In this document: piece by piece, positions 15,651 through 29,443 of the stretch
Numbering within the stretch: the first letter of the stretch is position 1
Layout: the number at the start of each line of letters is the position of its first letter
From: Blasia pusilla
Taxonomy: Eukaryota; Marchantiophyta; Marchantiopsida; Blasiales
Direction: 5' to 3'
Assembly: GCA_050084515.1 (NCBI GenBank)
Contig: CM114271.1
Coordinates: 36,518,001 to 36,582,000, forward strand
DNA length: 64,000 nucleotides
Notes under the pieces: generated by a model
What the model was told of the DNA's origin: nothing
The model's database searches: none
Seen by the model: the letters and a program-made list of their open reading frames with translations, nothing else
Translations under genes and position numbers: made by a program

Positions 15651-16239
15651 TTTCCAGTATGTAGCTTAGGTGGAATAGATGCAATTTTATCACGTATATT
15701 TTTAGTAGACATGCCCCGATAGTGATTAGATTTGTCACGTCTTCTATGATAGATCGATGAGATCTAGTAGAGCGTCTTTGCGACTAGTGGAATCTATGCT
15801 CAAGAGGTCAAGGATAACCTATTGAGGCCTCGGGAAACCTAAGAGAGCAGGTTTTCCCTTCGTTTCGGCTTATTGGAGCCATATTGAGGAACTTACTATT
15901 TTAGTTATGTACAGTTTTGAGTATATGGTCATTTTTCTATTTTTGGTAAGTATCCCTTGACCTCCTACATTAGGTCAAGAGCCAAGGAGATGACTTGGGA
16001 GCATAGGTTATCATGGAGAGAGCTTGGGAGAGGGGAAGGGTATACCTCAAGGAGAGAGAGCTTGAGAGCTCATTCTCTATTTGTTGAACCTTTTGGCATG
16101 AGGCGGCGGAGCTATGGTGTTTCTTGCCTTGTGTGTGTATAACCTAAGCCTCTCATTAGAAGAGTGGGTTTGGTTTGACATTGAGAGAGACATGTGAGAG
16201 TGCACACATTTGAGAGCTATGGTGTTGAGAGAGATTGGA

Positions 16240-16376
16240 TCTTGATTTAATTGGAGATCTTTCGGTACTTCCTGTCTCGTTTTTTGGATGTCATGAGTAA
16301 GCATAGGATCGTGCGTGTTTGTGTGTGTGTTTGGTGATAGCGATGTATGTTGTGTAGCGATGTGTATGCGCATGAC
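16240..16376 (+). repeat. LTR-like segment shared with 54320-54450 (opposite strand)
   Basis: The stretch containing AATTGGAGAT, GGTACTTC, TGTCTCGTT, GGATGTCATGAGT and ATCGTGCGTGTTTG matches the reverse complement of about 54320-54450 with modest divergence. At the other site a polypurine run lies beside it, so both are probably terminal sequence of one gypsy family. Confidence 0.55.
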
Positions 16377-16545
16377 AAATCAACCAAAGATTTATTTTGC
16401 TTTGTGATGGAAATATCATGAGGATTCTTGAAATTCAAGGGAAATTTTCACATTCTTGTGAGTAGAAAAAATGTGACTAAATCACTAAAATATATTAGAA
16501 ATCTTAAAGATACAAAATTGTTTAGTTTTTTTATGTGCATATAGT

Positions 16546-16819
16546 AATGGTTGCTAAAAAATGAACAAATTCGTCCATAGGACCAACATGGACGGACACG
16601 TTTGGACATATCCACTAACATGGATTACAAAAGGTAAGGCCCATATTTATGTTTCATTGTGCAAGGTAGGGCAAGGGCGGACGGGGAAATAAGGGGGGAA
16701 GGAAGAAATGGGAATGTGCGGAACATGAAGGCAAGTGGGAGGGTGAGAAAGAAGCTGGAGTTGGGGCCCACACGGACAAGTCCTTTCATAGGAATGACGA
16801 AAGTCCATATGTAACCTTG
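16546..16819 (-). mobile_element. hAT-like MITE, copy D (nested in a Copia LTR)
   Basis: Left end AATGGTTGC and right end AACCTTG, with the family's GGACAAGTCCTTTCATAG block in reverse orientation. No clear 8-bp duplication remains. It lies head-to-head with copy E, 21 bp away. Confidence 0.7.
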
Positions 16820-16840
16820 CCATCAAAGCTCTACTATGAG

Positions 16841-17169
16841 CAAGGTTGCATATGGAAAATTTCCATATTTACAGACATGTCAATGTCTATGGACTTACAT
16901 CCGTCGTATGGAAGGATTTGTCTATGTGGGCCCCATATCCATCTTCTTTCTTATCCCTCCATGTGCCTCTATGTTTCACACTTTCTCGTTTCTTCCTTCC
17001 CCCATCTCTATTCCCTCCCCTGTTATCGTCCCGCCCATCCCTACCTTGCCTTTCACTATGAGTTATAAGTGTGCGCCCCATCTCTTGCAATCCATGTCCG
17101 TGGAAATTTCCACTCTTTTCCGTCCATGTCCGCCCTAGGAACGGACTTGTTTGTCTTTCTACAACTATG
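16841..17169 (+). mobile_element. hAT-like MITE, copy E (nested, inverted relative to copy D)
   Basis: Begins CAAGGTTGCATATGG and ends CAACTATG. It carries GGAAGGATTTGTCTATGTGG and GTCCGCCCTAGGAACGG blocks found in other copies. Copies D and E together form a large inverted repeat inside the LTR, so they may have moved or arisen as a unit. Confidence 0.7.
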
Positions 17170-17493
17170 TTTCATGGAACTTGAATGTGGACATAAATCG
17201 GCATACGAGAATGCGCTACTATTGTGGCTCCCTTACTATTTGACTACTCGTAAAATTATGGTTTTGACCTATTTTCTTCATTTCTACTAATAGAAAAACA
17301 TAGCATGAAACTACCTCATATCTTGATGCAATAGAGGGTTAGATCATCCTACTCATGCTATTCCATAAACCATTTGTGTCATATTACTATAACTCCTTCG
17401 ATGTCTAAGTTGAAACCATCGATATGGGCTTCTTATCGTAGAAGTGGGCCGATTAAATTAATGGTGCACAATAAGAAATGTTGAAAATAAACA

Positions 17494-20369
<2,876 letters not shown>

Positions 20370-20683
20370 TGTGAGAATAAAAAAAATGACTAAATCATTA
20401 AAATATATTAACACTCTTAAAGATAAAAAATGGCCTTATCTATTTGTGCACTCACGGTACGTAGAGCTTCAATAGAATTTGAACATGGAGATGACTCAAC
20501 TTACGAGAATACCGATATTATTGTGACACCCAATTAATTGACTACTTGAGAAGCTAGGGTTTTGATACATTTTCTTCATTTATATTAATAAAAAAATTTA
20601 TGCATCTCCTTATACAAGAGGGCCGATCAAATTAATGATGCACAATGAGAAGTGGATGTTGAGAATCCAAAAATCCTCATATT

Positions 20684-20935
20684 TTGAAGGTAAATCAATT
20701 AAGTAAAACATGTTGCTCACTTTATTTTTGCTATACAATTTTGAGTCCTAAAAAATATGGATCTACACAATTGTGTGTGGATTACAAGGTGTTGAACAGA
20801 AATACTATCATGAATAAGTATTTGTTGTTTTTGGTACATAATCACTTGTTTGAGATGGTGGCGGGTTTGAAGTATTTTTACCAAGATAGATCTAACGCAA
20901 GGGTATTAGCAAATCCAGACCACAAAAGGGGATGA
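20684..20935 (+). pseudogene. Ty3/gypsy reverse transcriptase fragment
   Basis: A short frame containing QLCVDYKVLNRNTI and VAGLKYF. These correspond to the gypsy RT signature in which a conserved CVDYRALN motif is followed by a GAKYFSKIDL-like segment. It stops just where the first catalytic Asp region should begin. It lies 12 bp beyond the Copia 5' LTR, so the Copia element probably inserted in or beside this gypsy element. Confidence 0.7.
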
Positions 20936-21220
20936 ACACAAACAAGCATTTAAGATGAGATTCAAACCCTATGCATTCGAGTATATGGAAAAGATTTTTA
21001 GATATTAGATTTTGGGCCAAAGTACATGAATATATATAAGGCTTTATACACTAATTCAAACTTTGGCGCAAACACACGCTGGAGGTAACATTTAACTAAT
21101 AAAATACTTAAATCAAAATCTGGTTATCTTAATAAACAGGTTTTATTAAAAAACTAATGCTAACACAGTTGTATTTTTTTATAACTTTAGTTTGCTAAAG
21201 TTTTTTACATTAAAGAAAAC

Positions 21221-21270
21221 TTGGTTCATGATTCGGAACCATGAGCTCTAATCCACTGAGCTACAAACCC
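21221..21270 (-). tRNA. tRNA-like 5' fragment, anticodon arm reads CCG (Arg), pseudogene
   Basis: On the minus strand the sequence starts GGGTTTGTAGCTCAG, continues GATTAGAGC (D arm) and forms an anticodon arm with loop TTCCGAA, hence anticodon CCG. The variable and T arms are missing and no TTCGAATCC block follows. It resembles the organellar or bacterial-type tRNA-Arg body, so a plastid- or mitochondrion-derived fragment is possible. Truncated; not a working tRNA. Confidence 0.5.
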
Positions 21271-21384
21271 TTAAGATATTTTTTCAATTTTCTTTTTTTG
21301 ATCTTATTTACATGCTCTATGATTATTCAATTTTAATTATCTAATTCATTGAAAATTTAGGGGGAAGGATAAGAACCTTGATTT

Positions 21385-22030
21385 TACTAGCTTACAGTCT
21401 TTGATTTTCATTCTAAGATCTTATCGTGAGTAAAAGAAATGACCTTTAGAGTCAGAAGTGTAGAGTATGGCATCTTCCCTGAAAATCTAGGGAAACCTAT
21501 AGAAACTAAAACTTACTATCATACGAAATTTTCATCTTAATTTTTTTCTTAGTCCAAGTAGGAGATCCAAACCTAAGTTTTCATGAAAAGATCTTATAGG
21601 ACGTCGAAGAAATGACCTTAAGATTTTTAGAGAAATATGTCAATATTTATGGTGGACTAGGCTACCAACTCTCAACCCAACTAGAGGTTCTTGGTTTAAG
21701 TGAAAAATCATAATCTTTAATTTTCATTTTAAGGTTTCATCGCACATCAAAGAAATAACCTTGGAGATTTGGAATTCCAAGTGTAGAGGATTATTCCTTT
21801 AAAATTTAGGGCAAGGTGTAAAAAGCTAAGATATACTAGCCTACCAAGTTTTAGTTCAAATGGATGTTCTCGGTTGAAGAGAAAAATCCCAAATTGTAAT
21901 TTCATTAAAAAAGTCTCATTCTATGTTGAAGAAATCATCTCAGAATTTTTGGAGTCCAAGATTTTTGTGAGGTTATTTTCCTTGAAAATTTTAAATAAGG
22001 TGTACATAAATAAAATTGATTAGCCTAATA
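21385..22030 (+). repeat. Diverged tandem repeat, about four units of 150-180 bp
   Basis: Blocks recur in the same order: TTTGATTTTCATT..AAG, a TCTYAT-like step, GAAGAAAT..CCTT..GAGATTT, then CCAAG..GTAGAG and TTCCTT..AAAAT..AGG. Unit starts are near 21400, 21560, 21710 and 21885. Units have diverged widely, so the boundaries are approximate. The array lies between the RT and integrase remains of a gypsy element. Confidence 0.55.
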
Positions 22031-22169
22031 TCCTTTTCTTCGAACTCTATGAACTCTTCCATTAAAACAACATTCTTCTTTTTAATGTACAATGAGCATT
22101 CCTTGATTACTTCTAATCTCACTTGAAGAGAAAAACTTCCAATAAAATCGAAAAAGATAGCAATAGTTA

Positions 22170-22700
22170 ATGAGTTGGTGGATAAAATTTAAAAAAGAGT
22201 TTAGCTTGTTAAGGAGAAGTTATATATTGCCCAAAATTGACTCAAAAAAATGTGGAAATGCTCAACGTCAAGATGTAGACTTTTATGAGGGGAAAAAAGT
22301 TTGGTTAGCAGCAACCAATTTATCATTAATAGATGTTTGTAAGCTTAATCCCCACTACATTGAACTTTTTTTCATTCTATATAAAATGGGCACCGTGACG
22401 TATAAGTTAGATCTATCAATGCAAATGAAAATCCATCATGTGTTTCATGTCTCTATTTTTCAACCATATTTTCTTATTCTATAATATTTAAGGATAATAT
22501 TTGTCCTCCATTATCTCAAATGATAGAAGATAATGAAGAATTTGAAGGAGGACATATCTTAAAGAAACGCGTTCGAGGAGCTCATCATCAAGAAGTTGAA
22601 AATTTGGTCCAATAGAAAAGAGGTCTATTAGTTGAGGCCATATAGAAACCATTAACCAACTTGGCTAATATACCATTCATAGTGCATTACTTTGAAAGCT
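22170..22700 (+). pseudogene. Chromovirus integrase C-terminus and chromodomain relic
   Basis: Frame 22170-22484 has the gypsy integrase C-terminal pattern: GKKVWLAATNLSL, a KLNPHYIELFFILYKMG stretch and a YKLDL..MKIHHVFHVS motif. This is the GPY/F-type domain, with GPF replaced. Past its stop, about 22500-22700 continues with EEFEGGHILKKRVRG and then stop-broken sequence. That resembles a chromodomain, which in this family reads methylated histone H3 to steer integration. The relic shares its strand and neighbourhood with the RT fragment at 20684; most of pol between them is lost. Confidence 0.65.
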
Positions 22701-25253
22701 CTCATAAAGAGGAGGTTTTCTCTTACATGGGGCAAGGTTTGTAACCATCAATTATTACTCATGGTTAAGTTAGAATCTATACGATATGGTGCGTAAGTGA
22801 GAAAGAACCCAAAAAAAAAGAGAAAAATAATAATATATGATAATGATGAGAGTGGACTCATAGGTTGGTAAAAATTGAGATAAGATGAGATTATGGATAG
22901 ATATGATAAAATGAGACAAGGACAATAGATTTTAAAGAAGATCCTCTCATGTTAGGGGAAGAGGCCACATGAGATAAGGATGGGTAGAGCTAATTTTTCT
23001 TCATTATACATATCTCTAAGTATATAAAAGAAGAGAAGAGGCCTTGAAGGACATTCTACCTTTGTGTAATTCTAGAGTGGTCTTATAAAGTGGAGAGTTA
23101 CACATATGATGGATTTAGAATTTAGCATTGGGATTTTGATACCAAGTCAAGATCTAGTCTAGTTTTGGATGCTCATCTTGGATCTTTACATAGATATTGA
23201 GTTTTGATTAGAGATTTATTCAAGATCCGTCGGGTAGTTGGGATCACCAAATACACTAGCATTGTTTCAATTCCCTAAGTATTAAGGAAATCTCTCCCAA
23301 GTCTTGAATGACTTTCTTATGTTGGAGGATAAGAGTTTAGGTTTACATTGACCATGTCTACAATTTTTTGAGCTTGATGAGTGATTTAAGACCTATATTT
23401 GGGAGATGCAAGGTTCGTTGATCCAAATCAGGAATAATGTGATTTTTTTGGATAAAGATCAATGAGGAGAGTGTGACTTGGCAAACACAAGCTTTCGCAA
23501 CACACAAGACCAATGTTAAAGGGAGTAGATGAATGACACTTCCTCCAACCATCCCCCCTTCCCCTCCGAACTATCCCCCCAAATAAAAATCCTAGATTTC
23601 TCATAATAATAGAGCCTATCCCATAACTCAAAATTTACTGAATTTACTCTTCACCAAACCAAGGAATTTTTGTTGTGTAATTGCTTGACTATATCAACTG
23701 CTACCAACTCAATTACTACCCATGCATGGCTAAGAGGGACTCTTGAAGCATGATCTACCATTTGGAGTTGATGTGGCTATAATTTCAATGAATATGCACG
23801 CTCTTGATTGAGGAAAGAAAATGATCAATGTGACCAATATGGATATGTTTAAAGAGAGAAAAAAATTCCTTAAACAAAAATTAGCCAAGTGGAAAAATAT
23901 GCAAAAAATAGATCACAAATACCAAGATATTCACAAAAGACTGAAAAGGGCATATCAACTACTCTTGGATTAAAACTTGCAGTCACTAGTGAGAGTTCAA
24001 AAGTTGGAGATGATAGCGGTGGTAGAAATAATTCATGTTTAAGGCAAGATTTAAGGATACCTTGATGTTCTCACATTAGAGGGTAAATCCATACATATTA
24101 TGAATCAAGTGGACATAGATGCGTATTCTGAGTCTGATTGGCAATTTATCATGATTTTAGATCGTAACTTTCTTGAGACTAGGTGGTAAACATGTATAGC
24201 ATATCTTGAGAATATTTGATTGATTTTACATGCTATAATTGGAATGTATTATATTTTCTTTTCTTTTGGGAATATGGATCTTGATCGCTGAAGTGTGTCT
24301 ATCAAGTACCATTCCCAAACAAGTTCTACAAAGACTTTGCGAGACAAAGCCATGAAGTTCCATTGTCCCATTGATTAGTTGATGCATAACTTGCTAGTTC
24401 AACTTGACGTTGACAAAAACCTTCTCAGTGTATGCCTAGTTAATGAATAAAATAATTTTAACCATCCTACATCTTGATGGTGGAAAAATACTACCATGTC
24501 CATTCCAAATTTTACCCAACTTAGAAATGTATATAGAGAACTACTTTTAGGAGAAGAGTTCGATAAGGTTGTGGATAAAATGGTTTTAAGATAAGAAGTA
24601 CTATGTTCTATCCAATCCTAGGTCATGAATGGTGGAGAAACCTTTAAATGATTTAGTGGAATCATATGATTGGAGGATTATTCTTTCATAACATCACCAT
24701 CATAATCTAGAAAGGAATGCAACAATTAGAGGAAGTATTATAGGTTCACATAGATTTACAAATTTTCCAATAACCATTTTATCGATTGTGTGAATGTTGT
24801 TTCTTTGCTTCTAAGAGGAAATGGTCAACCTTAAGACATATATTTTCCTTTATTAGAAAAACAACCAATTGTCTAACAAACTTGTGTTGTTAAAGATATA
24901 GAATTCACATTAATACACATGGTAATTTTTTAAAAATAACATTTGAAATTAAAAAATATTTTTCTTTATAAATGGATAGACATATATCACTGAAGAGTTA
25001 GAATTATATGGTCTATTCCACAGTGGTTCTAGAATGGAATTGAAACAAAAATTACATTCATAATATTAGAAATCTTAACAATCTCATTTAAAATGCTACA
25101 AATGTTTCAAAAATCTCCTCAAAATTACGTCATAATACTTTGTGAAGGATTAATCTTCCAAAATGCTCAAAGCATTCATGCCAAAAAATGGATTTTTTTT
25201 CTAACTTGGGACGTATGGATGGACCAAGATCAGGTTCTAAGTGAGGAAATCAA
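22701..25253. other. AT-rich intergenic sequence with no recognised gene
   Basis: Stop-rich in all frames. The part beyond 22.7 kb may include the 3' end of the chromovirus, and 24.9-25.25 kb may hold upstream LINE sequence. I could not define either. Confidence 0.4.
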
Positions 25254-25988
25254 ATGGAGCCAACCAATCATGCTTTCTTGAATATCTATGTAAAGATCTT
25301 TCTACAAGAAGAATTGGGTGTAAGAAACCAAACTCCGTATGCTATTCTTCTTGCGGAAACAAGTTTTCTTCCTCTAGAAGCTGAAGCTCTTTACTTGACC
25401 ATCACTTACATCGCAAGGGTGAGATCTCTTGATGTTTCTCGCCTCCCTCATCAAGCTTTGCGAGCCACACGTTCCATAGGGTGGATGACGGATGTGGTGA
25501 CTTGGTCTTCAAAGTGGAATGTGGCGGAACGCGATTGGGACTTGAAACCGATGGCCCTCCGTGAGCATCTACAGAAGCAATCTCTCAACATCATTTGGAG
25601 CAATCCGGGCACCAAAATGGAGTTTTATCAACTTCATGTTAATCCTATGCTTGTATATTATGAACAAGGATATCTACTTGCAGGGATCTCCACGTTCTTA
25701 CGACATATTATCGCAGGTCATAGAACTGGGTCTCATAGGCTAGGAATTGAGGAAGGACGATGGTTTAAAATTGATAGAAGTAAACGAATTTGTAGGTTAT
25801 GTGAGCGAGAAAATATTGAGGATGAAGAGCATGTGTTTGTTACATGTCCAAGGTATGAAGAGATAAGACTAGCTCATAAAATAGATGTGGAGAATTTATA
25901 TTCTTTACTACAGCTAGTGCCTTATGATTTAGGTTGTTATATTAGGGACGTCATCATTCATCGCTCAAGTGCTCTAGGCTGTAGCTAG
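25254..25988 (+). pseudogene. Non-LTR retrotransposon (LINE) 3' ORF end with C-terminal zinc knuckle
   Basis: A 244-codon open frame. The C-terminal part contains CRLCERENIEDEEHVFVTCP, with Cys-x2-Cys then His and Cys. This is the zinc-binding motif found after the reverse transcriptase in plant LINE ORF2 proteins. The region before it (residues about 40-170) has the basic, Trp-rich look of the LINE connector. The RT and endonuclease domains are absent upstream, so this is a typical 5'-truncated insertion. It would not be autonomous. No poly-A tail was clearly seen downstream. Confidence 0.65.
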
Positions 25989-26618
25989 GAGAAGGTCTTA
26001 AGGATCTTTTTCAAGGTCAGTGAATGAATGACTTGTAATGTGTTTTTCAGCCTTTTGACCCTTTGGATCCCACGGGCTTGATCTATTTACCATTTACCAT
26101 TTATGCCAAACCAAAATTAATAATCTCAAAAAATACTAAGGTTGGCCTAGAGTCTGAAGATTAATCCTTTTGGTGAAAATCTAAATCTAGAAAATTTAAC
26201 AATATTATATGAGTGTAGAGATCCATGTGCACTCAACCATGGTCATGAAATTAGGTAAGTTTCTCAAGAAGGTAAAAAGACATGCCAACTCTTCTCATCA
26301 TGAAATTTTGATATTCCTACAATACAAGGCTATCTAAAGCAAACTCCTTCCAATATTCTGCTCTCCATCCTTTCCAACATACTATAGGAATTTCCACCAT
26401 TCTATAGGGAAAAATGTAGCGTGGGAGTGCTTCAAATGGGAAGAGTTACAAGTGAAAGAATAATACATACGTGTTTTCTATGCCATGCAACCATATCCCT
26501 TTTCAACTCACTTAAACCCGAATTGTAAACTAAATCTTGGTCCTACATCTTCAATCCTTAAATACTTTTGCATTATTGGCTAATGGATCTCCCATCAATT
26601 AATTGTACAAGTTTGGGT

Positions 26619-27060
26619 TGTGAGAAAACAAAAAGTGACAAAATCTATGAAATCTTTACAAAACTTAGAGATACAAAGTGGCCTAGTCCGTTTGTGCCCT
26701 CACAGAAGAGCTTCGATAGAATCTGAACATGGAGATAACTTGTCATACGAGAATGCGCTACCGCTGCGGCTCCCGACTATTTCACTACTCGGGAAACTAA
26801 GGGTTTTTACCTAATTTTCTTCATTTTTATTAATAGAAAAAACGAGGGATTATCTAACCCTATATTGCATCAAGGTGCGGGGCACCCTGATGCAATATAG
26901 GGTTAGATAATCCTAGTAACGCTACTCTTGAAACCACCTACGTCATATTACTATGACTCCTTCGACGTCTAAGTCGGAACCATCAATCTAGGCTTCTCCT
27001 CATACAAGGGGGCTGATGAGATTAATGGTGCTAAAAGAAGTGGATGTTGAGAATCCAACA
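26619..27060 (-). repeat. 3' LTR of Copia copy 1 (442 bp)
   Basis: On the plus strand it starts TGTGAGAAAACA and ends GAATCCAACA, so in element sense it runs TG...CA. It contains a 32-bp hairpin at 26847-26913. Its 3' portion differs from the 5' LTR at only a few positions, for example CTCTTG against CTCCTG. Confidence 0.9.
26847..26913. repeat. LTR-internal hairpin, 32-bp arms, one mismatch, 3-nt loop
   Basis: Arms 26847-26878 and 26882-26913 around GGG. The arms contain TCTAACCCTATATTG and its complement. The same hairpin occurs in the 5' LTR at 31380-31446. It may act in RNA 3'-end formation or packaging; that role is only a suggestion. Confidence 0.9.
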
Positions 27061-27088
27061 CACCCCCTCAATATCACTCTCATATGGA

Positions 27089-29443
27089 CTACTGTCTTGG
27101 ACCTATGCCAAGACCCTTCAGATGTCGGTGAAGCTGATCTCCGCTAAAAGCTTTCGTGAAGATGTCTGCACGGTTATCCTCTGTTGGACAATAATCTAAC
27201 TTCAAAACCTCTCTCTCGATCAATTCACAAAGAAAATGATACTGGATCTCTGTGTGCTTTGTACGAGCATGAAACACATGATTATGTGCTATGGCAATGC
27301 AACTTTGATTATCACACCACATTATAGTAGCACTTTCTGGTGCTTCTCCTATGTCCTCCAATATCCATCTTAACCATATTGCTTTACAAGAAGCATAACA
27401 AGCCGCCTTGTACTCTACCTCGGTAGAAGAAAGAGCCACTGTAGGTTGCTTCTTGCTGACCCATGACACCACACCTGATCCTACCAAGAAGCAATAACCC
27501 AAAACTGATCTTCAAGAATCTGAATCTCCTATCCAATCCGAGTCACAAAAAGCTGTCATTTCTGTCCTTGCTCCATAGGTGATGCCGTACTCGATAGTGC
27601 CTTTGATGTAATTCAACACATGCATCCTTGCCTTCCAATGGTTCTCACGAGGCTTAGTTGAGAACCTACTCAACACTCCCACAGCGAAGCTAATGTCTGG
27701 TCTAGTGTTACACAAAAATATCAAACTGCCCGCAAGCTTTATGTACAACTTTTCATCTACCAATGGTGAAACATCCTCCATCGAGAGTTTCAACTCTACC
27801 TCTATTGGCGAGACCACTGCCTTACACTCGATCATCCCGAATGCCTTCAAGATTTCTCTGGCATACTTTTGCTGAGAGAGAAAAATAGAATCTGACTGTT
27901 GCCAAATCTCCAACCCAATAAAGTAGTGCAAAAAACCTAAATCTGATATTTCAAACTTGGATTTCAACACTCCCTTCATTTCCTCTATTTTCTTATTGTG
28001 GTCTCCTGTGATGATAAGATCATCCACATATAGGACTATCAACATATACATCCCATCTTCGCAAAACACATACAAATTTTGCTTCTGAAGGACTCTTGAT
28101 GAGACCCTTTTCTCGGAAGAATGTATCTATTCGTTGATACCATACCCTTGGGGCTTGCTTAAACCCATACAATGCTTGATGAAGTAACCACACTTTCTCT
28201 TCTGATCCGGATATCTCAAAACCTGGTGGTTGAGATACATATACCTCCTCCTTGAGACTCCCGTTCAGAAAGGCAGACTTCACATCATATTGGTATACAT
28301 GCCAACGTCGTGTTCCTGCAACCACTAGAATAATTTGAATGGTTGTCATCCTTGCAGTAGGAGCAAAAGTCTTATAGTAGTCAAAACCTTTGATTTATGA
28401 GCATCCTTGTGCAACCAACCTCGCTTTGAATTTATCCAATGTACCGTCCGACTTGTACTTGGTCTTGTACATCCACTTGGTGCGTATTATCTTCCTCTCT
28501 TTTGGCTTCTCAACCAAAGTCCAAGTTTCATTTCTCAGAATAGCGTCCATCTCCATCTGCATGGCCTCTATCCATTGAGGATGAGAAAGGGCCTCATCCA
28601 AGCATGATGGCTCTTCCACCTTCAAGACCTCTATCATCAAGGCCATGTTGACAAGATGTGCGGAAGCTCTATTCTGCTCCTCTAGTCTCTTGGATATCCT
28701 TGGATGTGTAACAACTTCATCAGTTGCTGGTGGATCCTTACCATCCAAGAGCTGCTTTATCTACTTAGGATATGACGACCGTAGTGGAAGAGCAGGATGC
28801 TCTTTGTAATCATCACCAAATTCTTCTTCTTGATGATCTGGTGAAAACATTGGTGGTGTGCTCTGGTGGGTTATCTCTTCGTTTGATGATAATGTGGACG
28901 GACCACTGATATCCGCCATTTGACAAGGCTGTTCTTGGAACACCACATCCTGACTCACAAGCATCTTCTTTGCCTCAGGACACCATAGGCGATAAGCCTT
29001 AGACTCATCAATGTATCCCATAAAGATGCACTTCCTGCTCTTGGAGTCCAGCTTGGTCTTGGATGCTTCAGGAATATGTTCAAAGCACTCACTACCAAAA
29101 GTCCTGAAATGCTAGACTGATAGTACCTTACTTGGGTATGATTGATGAGGAGTCATCCCTTGCACTGACTTGGTAGCACTTCTATTTACAATGTAAACGG
29201 CAGTATTAACAACTTCAGCTCAAAATCCTTCTGTCAAACCTTTTGCTTTTGTCATACATCTTGCCATCTCCACCACTGTATGGTTTCGACGCTCAACACC
29301 TCCATTTTTTTGTGATGTATGTGTTGTGGTTAATTGTCGCTTGATTCCATGCTCCCCTAAATATTTGTTGAATTCTGTTGATAAGAATTCTCCTCCTCGA
29401 TCGGTGCGAAGCTTTTGTACCTTCTTTCCTGTCTCATTCTCAA
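27089..29443 (-). pseudogene. Copia integrase-RT-RNase H region, broken by stops and a frameshift
   Basis: Minus-strand pieces give a near-complete pol end. The integrase core (about 29.4-29.1 kb) has an LRTDRGGEF segment and a GGVERRNHTVVEMAR segment carrying catalytic acidic residues. The RT (28.75-27.5 kb) has ETWTLVEKPKERK, YDVKSAFLNG and the catalytic YVDDLIITG. The RNase H (27502-27089) has STEVEYKAA and a CDNQSCI segment, ending near KGLGIGPRQ. Breaks include a TGA at a Trp codon in integrase (near 29220), other stops near 29110, 28760 and 28394, and a frameshift near 28070. A further stop lies at about 27510. The copy could be mobilised only by enzymes supplied in trans. Confidence 0.85.

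Larger units (their letters stand above)
16457..17493 (-). repeat. 3' LTR of Copia copy 2, interrupted by MITE copies D and E
   Basis: The outer parts align with the 5' LTR and with both LTRs of the element at 26.6-31.6 kb, sharing ACGAGAATGCGCTAC and CTCCTTCGATGTC-type blocks. The inner end is AAATAAACA at 17493. About 620 bp of inserted MITE sequence splits it. Confidence 0.75.

Noticed and set aside
26860-26900. Telomere-like CTAACCCTA in the LTR hairpin
   Set aside because: A single occurrence on each arm, explained by the palindrome. No tandem telomeric units.
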